Below, piece by piece: positions 17,777-25,950 of a DNA stretch of 64,000 nt. How positions within the stretch are numbered: the first letter of the stretch is position 1; every line of letters begins with the position of its first letter. The DNA comes from Phycisphaerales bacterium (GTDB lineage Bacteria; Planctomycetota; Phycisphaerae; Tepidisphaerales; Tepidisphaeraceae), in NCBI GenBank assembly GCA_020847375.1, contig JADLCB010000004.1, positions 1 through 64,000 on the forward strand. The letters are read 5' to 3'. Made by a program: the position numbers and the translations under genes. A model generated the notes under the pieces. That model saw only the letters and a program-made list of their open reading frames with translations, was not told the DNA's origin and ran no database searches.

Positions 17777-18282
17777 AACCGGATTTCATCATCGTACAGA
17801 ATGAGGCAATCAATCCGGCGTGGCTGGAATGGGGCGGCGAAAATTTTTCAAGGTATTATTGGACTATTGACCGAGAAGATGTTATTATAATGTTCGGTAT
17901 TGGGGCGTTTTGTTTTTACAGTGCAGCGGTCGTGGAATCGCGCGGGGGAATCGACGGCGATGAAAGTGTTTTTATGGGTATTTGAGTTGGATCGACATGG
18001 GTTGGGCAATAGTTCTGACAGAGGTGTTATTTCAAACAATTGTCCGATGGATCAGAATTGCTAGCATGATTGCGGTTAGGCTGACTGGCGGAGACTGTCG
18101 CGTAGCGCCGTCGTCAGCCAAGGCAATTCTTGACCGTACCTACTGATGGCAGGTAGATTTACGTTTTCGGATCGTGGCTGGACGCACATGGCGTCCGGCG
18201 TTGTGATACTGGTATCAACCTCGCGCTGTTTTGCGCAAGAGTCTGCACCCTAAGAGAATTATCAGCACTGGAGGTTTTTTTC
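17777..18282. other. Intergenic region upstream of the coiled-coil membrane gene
   Basis: 506 bases without a supported gene. The left part is AT-rich and contains TATAAT at 17886-17891 with no well-spaced -35. The right part holds a possible promoter (TTGACC 18130-18135, 18-base spacer, TAGATT 18154-18159), an inverted repeat GGACGC/GCGTCC (18180-18196) and a second one, annotated separately. Confidence 0.45.
18204..18217. promoter_or_regulatory. Inverted repeat TGATAC-TG-GTATCA, possible operator
   Basis: Two 6-base perfect half-sites are separated by 2 bases, about 65 bases before the start of the gene at 18283 and downstream of the best promoter-like pair. The size and position fit a repressor or activator half-site pair, but no regulator is known. 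Confidence 0.3.
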
Positions 18283-19752
18283 ATGGCTTCGGTCAACCAA
18301 CGTTCCCAAGGCACGCTGCTAACCACGGTGGTGATCTTCGCAATTTTGTTCGTAACGGCGACTGTTTTCGCAATTTATTATGGCACCCGTGCCAGTAAGG
18401 CGGAAAAGGATCTGGCGGACGAGCGCGAAAAGATTCAGCCTGAGATTGTTCAAAGTGTTAATGATCCCAGCTTGACAGACCTGCGCGCCGCGCGTGATTC
18501 GGGGAAAATCCCCGGTGTTGTCGCGGCGTCACGGGGAGGCAGTGCCGGTGGAACGCCGCTGATCAATGTGGCGCTGGCTCAGCGCGATCAATTGGCGCAG
18601 GCGATTGGTGGCAGCAGTGCCGCCAGCTTCGCTGTTGCCCGTGAGCAGGCGCAAGCAGCGATAGAGTCCGCCAAATCCACCAAAACGTACAGCGGCGATA
18701 GCCTGGCTGGCGCGGTGACGGCGATGGCCAATCAGATCAACACGCTGAACGACCAATTGGCGCAAAGTGCCTCGAAACTGGCCAATGAACAAGCTGCCCA
18801 TAAGGCGGCAATTGACACCAATGCCGCCGAGCTGAGCGCCATGCGTAAGGAAGTGGCCGATGTTCGCGCCCAGGCGGACAAGAGCATGGCCGCAGCCAAT
18901 TCCGCCAGCAACGATGCCCGCCAGACGGTTCAGACCGTTGAACAGGCCCGCGCTGATGAGCGCGCCAAAGTGCAGGCCGCGATGGATCAGCAATCGGCGA
19001 CGGTGGCGGGTCTGAACAGCAAGTTTGAAAATGCTCAGAAAGTGGCTGATGGATTACAGAATCGGTTGGACAAATATCGCGTGAATCCTGGCGATGCGAC
19101 GTTGGTGCAAACCGATGGTCAGATTGTCAGCATCCCCGGTAATGGGATGGTCTACATCAATCTGGGCAGCGGCAAACAGGTTGTTCCGGGCCTGACCTTT
19201 GAAGTGTACGACCAGGGTATCGGCATGCCGCGCAAGACGGAAGTGGATGAAACCGGCGATCCGGTTCTGCCCAAGGGCAAAGCCGCGATCGAAGTCGTGC
19301 GCGTGGGCGGATCGAGCAGCGAGGCTCGCATTATTCGCCAGGATACGGGGACGATTCTGGCTCAGGGCGATCTGATCGCCAATCTCGTTTACGATCAGAA
19401 TACCAAGTACAACTTCGTGGTTTACGGAAAGTTCGATCTGGATCAGAACGAAAAGCCGACGCAGACCGATGCTGAAGTGATCAAGCGCCTGATTACTCAG
19501 TGGGGCGGCAAGGTGAGTAATGATGTGTCGGTCAGCACGGATTTTGTGGTGCTCGGTAGTGAACCAGAGCTGCCGCAATTCAGCCGCGAAGAACTGCAGG
19601 ATGTGCTGAATGTCGCCAAGCTCGACGCAGCGCAGCGTGAAGTGGACGCTTATCAGGATGTCGTCCAGAAGGCGCGCGAACTGGGCGTTCCCGTGCTGAA
19701 TCAGAACCGCTTCCTGTATTTCATCGGATATTATAATCTGGCGACACGCTAG
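18283..19752 (+). CDS. Membrane-anchored coiled-coil protein with BRCT-like C-terminal region
   Basis: 489 residues, not recognised as a named family. A short basic N-terminus leads into one transmembrane helix at ~12-33, so most of the protein is probably on one side of the membrane. A long Ala/Gln/Lys-rich coiled coil covers ~130-255. A beta-rich segment follows (DGQIVSIPGNGMVYINLGSGKQVVPG region, ~275-365). Residues ~375-435 look BRCT-like, with VVYGKFDLD, then VIKRLITQWGGKV and STDFVVLGSEP, which fits the BRCT order of strand, helix with GG, and strand. A strong GGAGG lies 8 bases before the ATG. It stands alone, between the DUF58 gene and the HipA/HIRAN pair. The function is unknown. Confidence 0.7.
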   Translation: MASVNQRSQGTLLTTVVIFAILFVTATVFAIYYGTRASKAEKDLADEREKIQPEIVQSVNDPSLTDLRAARDSGKIPGVVAASRGGSAGGTPLINVALAQRDQLAQAIGGSSAASFAVAREQAQAAIESAKSTKTYSGDSLAGAVTAMANQINTLNDQLAQSASKLANEQAAHKAAIDTNAAELSAMRKEVADVRAQADKSMAAANSASNDARQTVQTVEQARADERAKVQAAMDQQSATVAGLNSKFENAQKVADGLQNRLDKYRVNPGDATLVQTDGQIVSIPGNGMVYINLGSGKQVVPGLTFEVYDQGIGMPRKTEVDETGDPVLPKGKAAIEVVRVGGSSSEARIIRQDTGTILAQGDLIANLVYDQNTKYNFVVYGKFDLDQNEKPTQTDAEVIKRLITQWGGKVSNDVSVSTDFVVLGSEPELPQFSREELQDVLNVAKLDAAQREVDAYQDVVQKARELGVPVLNQNRFLYFIGYYNLATR

Positions 19753-19771
19753 GGCTGGATGAGCAAGCCGT

Positions 19772-19806
19772 CGCAGACCCATCAGCTTGGTCAAATGCGG
19801 TCTGCG
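19772..19806 (+). terminator. Stem-loop after the coiled-coil gene (8-bp stem, no U tract)
   Basis: CGCAGACC (19772-19779) pairs perfectly with GGTCTGCG (19799-19806) over a 19-base loop, starting 20 bases after the stop codon. No T run follows. It has the same stem and loop sizes as the one after the SecA-like gene. Confidence 0.35.
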
Positions 19807-20025
19807 TGCGTGGGCAGGCAATCTGCGTGGCAGCGCGGCGTCGATCCACGCCTGAGAGCGAATCCAGATGCGATGAGAACCACGCAGCCCAAATCCATTA
19901 ACGCGGCCTCACATTTTAATACTGCGAACTGGGACGCCAAAGGGGCTTGGACACCGCGCATGAGATGAGCGCTCAGGTGGCAGGGGTAATTTGCAGAATG
20001 ATTGAACCGCTGCTACGGAAATTTC

Positions 20026-20949
20026 ATGACACCGTTTGACATCATCAAGGTTTCATCCCTCCGGCGTGAGAAGCTGGAGCAACTGGGGACCAAGAGCAAA
20101 TACTGGTTCACGGACGATGACAACCGGCAAATGCTCTTCAAAGCGGTCAAGGGGGATACAGGGGAGGACTGGTCAGAAAAAATCGCGTGTGAACTGTGCC
20201 GGCTGCTGGACTTGCCGCATGTGCATTACGAGTTGGCGGTCGAGACGGAAGAGGACAAGCGCGGCGTCGTATGCCAGACCTGTGCGCCACCTCCGATGTC
20301 GCTTGTCCTTGGCAACCAGTTACTATTTGCACTCGACGCCAATTATCCCCGCGATCATGGCAGAAAATATAAGGTACATCAGCATACTGTCGAGGCTGTC
20401 AGGGATGTGGTGCGGACGCTGAAGCCTCCTCCGACACCATACGCCACAGACATATCGGGTACTAAGTGCACAGCATTGGATGTATTCCTTGGCTATGTGA
20501 TGCTGGATGCGTGGATTGGCAATCAGGATCGCCACCACGAGAACTGGGGGGCGCTGACGGATGGAGAGAATCTTTATCTCGCACCAACATTCGATCATGC
20601 GGCGGGGATGGCGCGTAATTTGATGGATGAGGAGCGCCAAGAGCGTTTGACGACGCGGGACGGAAAGCGACAGATCGCGTATTTTGCCCGCCGGGCGCGA
20701 TCGGCCTTTTATAAGGATGATGTATCAAAAAAACCGATGAGCACCTTTGATGCCTGGCACGCCTTTTCGCAATTCTCGTCCGAGGCGACTATGATTTGGT
20801 TACGACGACTAAGCGGCGTTAGCGAGGCATCGGTCCGACAACTGCTGGAGACGGTGCCGAATGATCGTATATCGGATGTTGGGCGCGAGTTTACCTTGCG
20901 ACTTTTGATGGAAAATCGCCGACGACTGCTTGAAGGAGACGCACCATGA
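20026..20949 (+). CDS. HipA-type serine/threonine kinase (HipT-like, no N-terminal subdomain)
   Basis: A 307-residue kinase-like protein. Residues ~35-65 form an N-lobe with a likely ATP Lys (LFKAVKGD) and a Glu-bearing helix. The catalytic loop reads GNQDRHHENW (Asp168, Asn173), and the metal motif is PTFDHAAG (Asp190), as in HipA C-terminal domains. The HipA N-subdomain is absent from this protein but a similar segment occurs in the next gene. The ATG at 20026 is preferred over a TTG at 20002 because GGAAA lies just upstream. Its stop overlaps the next start (ATGA, 20946-20949), implying translational coupling. HipA kinases phosphorylate translation or other targets and often act as toxins. 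The target here is unknown and no HipB-like HTH gene is adjacent. Confidence 0.8.
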   Translation: MTPFDIIKVSSLRREKLEQLGTKSKYWFTDDDNRQMLFKAVKGDTGEDWSEKIACELCRLLDLPHVHYELAVETEEDKRGVVCQTCAPPPMSLVLGNQLLFALDANYPRDHGRKYKVHQHTVEAVRDVVRTLKPPPTPYATDISGTKCTALDVFLGYVMLDAWIGNQDRHHENWGALTDGENLYLAPTFDHAAGMARNLMDEERQERLTTRDGKRQIAYFARRARSAFYKDDVSKKPMSTFDAWHAFSQFSSEATMIWLRRLSGVSEASVRQLLETVPNDRISDVGREFTLRLLMENRRRLLEGDAP

Positions 20950-21716
20950 ACATGCTTTTTGTGGCATCCCGCGGCGGGGTTGAGCCAGATATTCGATGGG
21001 GACCGGTTGGCCGGCTTGCTCGTGTCGATGGCGGATATCGCTTTGTGTACACACGAGGCGCGCGAAGGCTGGAGGGATTTCAACTACTGTCCGGAATGCC
21101 CGACCTGGATCAGGCTTATGAATCCACGGAGCTGTTTCCAGTCTTTGCCAATCGATTGCTGGCCAGGTCACGACCGGAATACGAGGCGTTCCTGACCTGG
21201 GGTGGATTTGATCCGAACAATCCACCGGATCCGATCATGATTCTGGGTGTGACCGAGGGACGGCGGGCGACTGATGCGCTGGAATTGTTTCCTTGCCCAC
21301 AGCCGGACGGGTACGGCGGATACATCAACAAATTCTTCCTGCACGGCGTGCAGCGGATGCCGCCGGAAAGCCTGCGGAGGATCGGAATGCTGCAACGCTG
21401 TGAAGAGCTGACGTTGCGGGCTGAGCCGGAGAATAGATTTGATACCAATGCAGTGGCAGTCTTTGCATCAGAGCATGGCGGTGCGGTGCGGATCGGATAT
21501 GTGCCGCGATATCTGGCTGCCGACGTGCATAAATTGGGCGGAGCGTGCCCAATCGATTCGATGGGGTTGGTCGTTGATCGCCTCAATAACGATGCGCCGC
21601 TGCAACAGCGGGTGCTTTGTCGAATGAACGGCTGCTGGCCAGAAGATTTTGTTCCATGCTCTGGCGAGGATTATCAGCCCATTGTTCCTGATTTTGAACC
21701 GTCGGCCGCACATTAA
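20946..21716 (+). CDS. HipS-like / HIRAN domain protein, partner of the HipA-type kinase
   Basis: A 256-residue protein whose C-terminal half carries a HIRAN domain at ~125-195. Markers are FFLHGVQRM, LTLRAEPENRFDTNAVAVF and VRIGYVPRYLA. HIRAN domains bind DNA ends or unusual DNA in SNF2/Rad5 proteins, and stand-alone bacterial forms exist. The N-terminal ~110 residues resemble the first subdomain of HipA (GRLARVDGGYRFVYTRGARRL, LFPVFANRLL), the part called HipS in split HipBST systems. The start overlaps the kinase stop by 4 bases. The pairing suggests HIRAN-controlled kinase activity, for example sensing damaged or foreign DNA. This role is inferred. Confidence 0.75.
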   Translation: MNMLFVASRGGVEPDIRWGPVGRLARVDGGYRFVYTRGARRLEGFQLLSGMPDLDQAYESTELFPVFANRLLARSRPEYEAFLTWGGFDPNNPPDPIMILGVTEGRRATDALELFPCPQPDGYGGYINKFFLHGVQRMPPESLRRIGMLQRCEELTLRAEPENRFDTNAVAVFASEHGGAVRIGYVPRYLAADVHKLGGACPIDSMGLVVDRLNNDAPLQQRVLCRMNGCWPEDFVPCSGEDYQPIVPDFEPSAAH

Positions 21717-21894
21717 AGTTCAGTCGATTGTAAAAGCAACGAGCGTTGACGAAACTTCGATTCAGATCGTGATCTCCACCCGGTCCAGCTAATTACGCCG
21801 ATCATCACGACGCCGATTGCGCGCAGTGCCACAGAGCGGCTCCATACGTGGTGAAATCGATTCCCGTTCAGCAAATAACCGAAGTATTAGCGTG

Positions 21895-23559
21895 TTAGTG
21901 GGTCACCGCGCCGTAGCAGGCTGGGCCGACCAATTTGGCATATTTGGCCAGCACGCCATTGGGATACTGCGGCTCCGGGGCTTTCCACTGGGCGCGACGC
22001 TTGGCCAGCTCTTCGTCAGAGACTTCCAGATTGATGGAGTTGGTGGCAACATCGATGCTGATCATATCGCCATCACGAACCAGTGCGATCGGCCCGCCGA
22101 CCTGGGCTTCAGGGCCAATGTGGCCGATCATCAGCCCGCGCGTTGCCCCGCTGAAGCGGCCATCCGTCATCAGACAGACATCATAACCCAGACCCTGACC
22201 GACGATGGCCGCAGTGACAGCCAGCATTTCGCGCATGCCCGGACCACCCTTGGGTCCTTCATAACGGATCACAACGCAGTCGCCGGATTGAATCTTGCGG
22301 GCCTGAACGGCTGCCATGCACGCTTCTTCACCGTTAAAGCACTTGACCGGCCCGCGGTGGCTAAGGCGTTTGACGCCAGCCGTCTTGATGACGCATCCCT
22401 CGGGCGCGAGATTGCCACGCAGAATGTGCATGCCGCCACTGGGGAAGTAGGCCCGGTCGGCGGGGACGATAACGTCCTGATCCTTTTTCAATTTCACATG
22501 CGCAAGATTTTCCGCAATCGTCTTACCCGTACAGGTGAGGCAATCGCCGTTGAGCAAACCAGCATCCAGCAGCACTTTCAAAATGGCGGGAATACCGCCC
22601 GCTTGATAAACATCCAGCGCGGCGTAGCGGCCAAAGGGCTTGAGATCAGCGATGATCGGCGTGCGCTTGGCAATCCGCTCGATATCGTCAAATGTAAACT
22701 GAATCTTACACTCGTGCGCCAGGGCTGGTAGATGCAGGGCAACGTTGGTTGAACCGCCGGTGGCTGCTACAACCGTCATGGCATTTTCAAACGCGGCGAA
22801 GGTCATAATGTCGCGCGGGCGGATATTGGCTTCGAGCAACTTCATAACCTGCTGGCCTGACTTTTGCGCGTAGGCATCGCGCAGAACCTCGATGGCCGGT
22901 GGCGAACCACTCATGGGCAGCGCCATTCCAATGGCTTCAGCCACGCAGGCCATGGTGTTGGCGGTAAACTGCCCGCCGCACGAACCATCGCTGGGGCAGG
23001 CAACTTTTTCCATTTCCAGCAGATCGGCGTCGCTCATCTTGCCAGCCGCATGCGCGCCGACGGCTTCATAAACGTCCTGAATGGTGACTTCCTTGCCGTG
23101 AAAATTACCCGGCATGATCGTGCCGCCATACATGAATACGCTGGGGACATTCAAACGGGCCATGGCCATCAATGTGCCCGGCAGGCTTTTGTCACAACCG
23201 GCAAAACCGACCAGGGCGTCATAACCGTGAGCCATCATCATCAGCTCGATGGAGTCGGCGATGACTTCGCGCGAGGTTAACGAGGCCTTCATACCTTCGT
23301 GGCCCATGGCGATACCATCGGAGACTGCGATTGTGACGAATTCCCGTGGAGTTCCGCCAGCTTCTTCAACACCTTTTTTGGCGGCTTTGGCTTGGCGGTC
23401 AAGGGTGGTGTTGCAGGGGGTGGCTTCATTCCAAGTGCTGGCAACGCCCACCCACGGGCGGTGGATTTCCTTGTCACCCAGACCCATGGCACGAAAAAAA
23501 GCACGCTGTGGCGCGCGTTGATCACCTTCAGTAACGATAGAGCTGCGTTCACGGTTCAT
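21895..23559 (-). CDS. ilvD: Dihydroxy-acid dehydratase
   Basis: Branched-chain amino acid enzyme that dehydrates 2,3-dihydroxy-3-methylvalerate and 2,3-dihydroxyisovalerate. The 554 residues match the family. Fe-S and active-site segments are ATPCNTT near residue 48, [11 protein letters not shown] near 120, and [17 protein letters not shown] near 190. The C-terminal [11 protein letters not shown]...DV segment is also present. The ATG at 23559 matches the usual N-terminus (RSSIVTEG). No other ilv or leu genes adjoin it. It converges with the HIRAN gene, 178 bases apart, with no clear terminator between them. Confidence 0.97.
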   Translation of the reverse strand: MNRERSSIVTEGDQRAPQRAFFRAMGLGDKEIHRPWVGVASTWNEATPCNTTLDRQAKAAKKGVEEAGGTPREFVTIAVSDGIAMGHEGMKASLTSREVIADSIELMMMAHGYDALVGFAGCDKSLPGTLMAMARLNVPSVFMYGGTIMPGNFHGKEVTIQDVYEAVGAHAAGKMSDADLLEMEKVACPSDGSCGGQFTANTMACVAEAIGMALPMSGSPPAIEVLRDAYAQKSGQQVMKLLEANIRPRDIMTFAAFENAMTVVAATGGSTNVALHLPALAHECKIQFTFDDIERIAKRTPIIADLKPFGRYAALDVYQAGGIPAILKVLLDAGLLNGDCLTCTGKTIAENLAHVKLKKDQDVIVPADRAYFPSGGMHILRGNLAPEGCVIKTAGVKRLSHRGPVKCFNGEEACMAAVQARKIQSGDCVVIRYEGPKGGPGMREMLAVTAAIVGQGLGYDVCLMTDGRFSGATRGLMIGHIGPEAQVGGPIALVRDGDMISIDVATNSINLEVSDEELAKRRAQWKAPEPQYPNGVLAKYAKLVGPACYGAVTH

Positions 23560-23916
23560 AGCTTGACAGGATACACCTATTAGCTCGGAAAATAAAATGG
23601 TAAGTTGTTATAAAGCAGGAACTTTCAATTTAATTTGATGTGACGATAATTCCCGTAAAACCAGTGTAATTCAACTCACGGAGGAGTGATGGGAATTGAC
23701 GGCCTGAATGGGAATTGCTGGCGTCGATTGGCCGACTGGGATTCGGGCAATCGGCAGGCGGCGAGCGGACATTATCTTTCGATGAAGGTGCGCGAATTTA
23801 AGGATTGGAACCCGCCCGTTTGGTTGATCCGTCTGACGCAACATAGTACGATTCTGGGCTTGATCTTGCCAAGCTGCGGTTTGTAAACGGGCTTGGCTGT
23901 TCGGAGTCATTACACA
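23560..23916. other. Intergenic region between divergent ilvD and the EIIA gene
   Basis: 357 bases that must hold both promoters. A small open frame (23686-23886) begins right after GGAGGAG (23680-23686), but the spacing to its GTG/ATG is too short and the protein has no recognised family. I treat it as unproven, not as a gene. Confidence 0.5.
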
Positions 23917-24378
23917 ATGCGTTTGACTGAGATTCTAAAACCTCAGAATATCAAAGTGCCTCTTGTTGCGACCAGCAAAGCTGATGCGATCAAGGAGCTG
24001 ATCGATCTGCTGGCTGCCAGCGGAGAAGTGACCGATCCCAAGCGCGTGCTCGAGGCGGTGCTGGATCGTGAAGCGACGCGCACCACGGGCATCGGCAACG
24101 GTCTGGCGATTCCGCATGGTAAGTGTGCCGGGGCGACCAATCTGGTGATGGCGATTGGCAAAGCGGCTGAACCGATCGATTTTCAGTCGATTGACGGTAA
24201 ACCTGTCAGTCTGATCTGGCTGCTCAGCAGTCCGCCGGAGAAGACCGGGCCGCACATCCATGCCCTGGCGCGGATCAGCCGCCTGATGACGATGGATAAA
24301 TTCCGTCAGGCGCTTTTTGCCGCGACCACACCTCAGGAAATGTTCGACATCATTGAAAAGCAGGAAAACTCGCTGTAG
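23917..24378 (+). CDS. PTS EIIA type-2 (fructose/mannitol or PtsN-like) domain protein
   Basis: A 153-residue single EIIA domain. The phosphorylated His lies in GLAIPHGKC (near residue 68), and IGKAAEPIDFQSIDGKPV and HIHALARISRL follow as in the family. It accepts phosphate from HPr or an NPr-like protein, then passes it to a sugar permease or acts as a regulator. No EIIB/EIIC, HPr or EI gene is nearby, so a regulatory PtsN-like role is more likely than transport. ATG at 23917 is chosen because GGAG precedes it by 10 bases. An upstream TTG at 23893 is in frame but has no such site. Confidence 0.9.
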   Translation: MRLTEILKPQNIKVPLVATSKADAIKELIDLLAASGEVTDPKRVLEAVLDREATRTTGIGNGLAIPHGKCAGATNLVMAIGKAAEPIDFQSIDGKPVSLIWLLSSPPEKTGPHIHALARISRLMTMDKFRQALFAATTPQEMFDIIEKQENSL

Positions 24379-24476
24379 ACCGGGTTGATGATGTTGGCCA
24401 AGTCAGACACAGCATTGTCATCAGCCGCTGCCAGCGGATTGATCCAGCCTGTGGCTTATCGCATATCGCCCGCCGT

Positions 24477-24902
24477 TTATTCCACTTTGCCCAATAAAAA
24501 GGAGAGCAGAAGCATCAGCAGCACCACACTGCTGATGAGCACGAAGATTGGATCGTGTTCATAGCCAAACGTAAAGATGGAGATCCCGACCCGCATCACC
24601 GGTGTCGCGATCAGGATCAGCAGCCCCAGGCTGATGATGGCGCGACCCTGAAATGCGCCCAGCCCCTGCCAGATATCCGTCAGCGTGCGCGGAAACTCCG
24701 CTTTGTCGCTGACCAGCGTTTGCAGTTGTTCGTGTGAATGGCGGTAGTTTGTATGGTGGGTAAAACTGACCACCGTGCCGAAAAGAATGACAACAAAGCT
24801 GACCAGCACCCCGATGCGCAGCAGGTAGCTGCTGATCAGCTCCGCCTGACGCACGCGATGGTCGTGCTGCTCGGTGGTGAGGGAATTTTCATGCTTGCTC
24901 AT
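24477..24902 (-). CDS. DUF1634 membrane protein
   Basis: A 141-residue membrane protein with three hydrophobic helices at ~25-45, ~85-105 and ~115-138. The family usually sits beside a TauE/SafE permease, as it does here, where the permease gene ends 4 bases upstream. The start used is the Met of MSKHENSL, since the upstream extension has no family support. It probably assists the permease, but its exact job is unknown. Confidence 0.85.
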   Translation of the reverse strand: MSKHENSLTTEQHDHRVRQAELISSYLLRIGVLVSFVVILFGTVVSFTHHTNYRHSHEQLQTLVSDKAEFPRTLTDIWQGLGAFQGRAIISLGLLILIATPVMRVGISIFTFGYEHDPIFVLISSVVLLMLLLSFLLGKVE

Positions 24903-24906
24903 GATT

Positions 24907-25743
24907 TTAATGCAGTCCTTTCCAGAACATCTGCAGCGATACCCAAAGCAGGACGACGACAAACAACAACCGAATCCACTTGCCGTGCAGACGGCCAAGC
25001 AGGTGCGATCCGCCCCAGGCGCCGATCAGCACACCAACCGCGACCGGGGCGGCAATAAAGGGGTTGATATCACCACGGACGAAGTAAACGCCAGCACTGG
25101 CGGCGCCGGTGACACCGATCATCAGGTTGCTGGTGGCGGTTGAAACCTTGATCGGCAGGCGCATGCCCAGATCCATGGCGGGGACTTTCAGTGCGCCCGA
25201 ACCAATACCCAGCAGCCCGCTGACGACACCGGCAATGTACATCAGAACCAGACCCAGCGGAGCGCGGGTGACGCGATAAGAAATGTCTTCTCCCAGGGCG
25301 TCGTCATGGTAACTGCCGTGCAGTTTCAAACGGTCGGACCAACGATCCGCCGGAACCGCGACGCCCGCAACTTCGTGGCGTTTACGAAACATGGCGATGG
25401 CGGAGTAACCCATGACTATGCCGAAAATAATATACAGCCAGCCCGGCGAGATCAGACCTGCGACGATCGCGCCGGTGATCGCGCCAGTCGTCGTGCCGAT
25501 CTGCAGCAGCATGGCGACCCGCAGATTGGTCATGCGTTCGCGCACATAGCCAGCGGCGGCGCCACTGCTGGTGGCAATGATGCAGACGATGGAAGTGCCG
25601 ATGGCATAGCGGATATCCACACCAAGAATGAGGGTCAGAACGGGAATCACGATGATTCCGCCACCTAATCCCAATAGTGATCCAAGTACGCCGGCAAACA
25701 ACGAAGCCAAAAATGACCACAACGTAAAAGCCAGAGGAGACAT
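24907..25743 (-). CDS. TauE/SafE family (DUF81) sulfite/anion permease
   Basis: A 278-residue integral membrane protein with about eight helices. The family hallmarks are the two repeated halves, each opening with a glycine-rich stretch (FAGVLGSLLGLGGGIIVIPV and GVVSGLLGIGSGALKVPAM). TauE/SafE proteins export or import sulfite, sulfoacetate or related anions. The substrate here is not determinable. The ATG at 25743 is favoured because residues before it in the long frame do not resemble the family. It forms an operon with the DUF1634 gene. Confidence 0.9.
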   Translation of the reverse strand: MSPLAFTLWSFLASLFAGVLGSLLGLGGGIIVIPVLTLILGVDIRYAIGTSIVCIIATSSGAAAGYVRERMTNLRVAMLLQIGTTTGAITGAIVAGLISPGWLYIIFGIVMGYSAIAMFRKRHEVAGVAVPADRWSDRLKLHGSYHDDALGEDISYRVTRAPLGLVLMYIAGVVSGLLGIGSGALKVPAMDLGMRLPIKVSTATSNLMIGVTGAASAGVYFVRGDINPFIAAPVAVGVLIGAWGGSHLLGRLHGKWIRLLFVVVLLWVSLQMFWKGLH

Positions 25744-25950
25744 GCGCCTATGTTTAGAGACTATCAGATCAAGATACAAGGCAGGCGGGGGAGTTTTTTG
25801 CCAACCAGCACAATTTTCAGCGTAAATCAGGGTAAAAGTGAGATACGGTGCCGATCCGTCAATAAGTTTTTGATGGGCGTAAGAATCGGTTTGACCATGG
25901 AACGGGCGGCGCAACGAGAGGTCTGGCATTCAGGCCGAACCATGCCCGAT

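Noticed and set aside
20026..21716. Mobile element carrying the HipA/HIRAN pair
   Set aside because: No integrase, transposase, tRNA junction or flanking direct repeats are visible around it.
23686..23886. 65-residue frame after GGAGGAG
   Set aside because: The spacing to the start is too short, and no family or hydrophobic pattern supports it.
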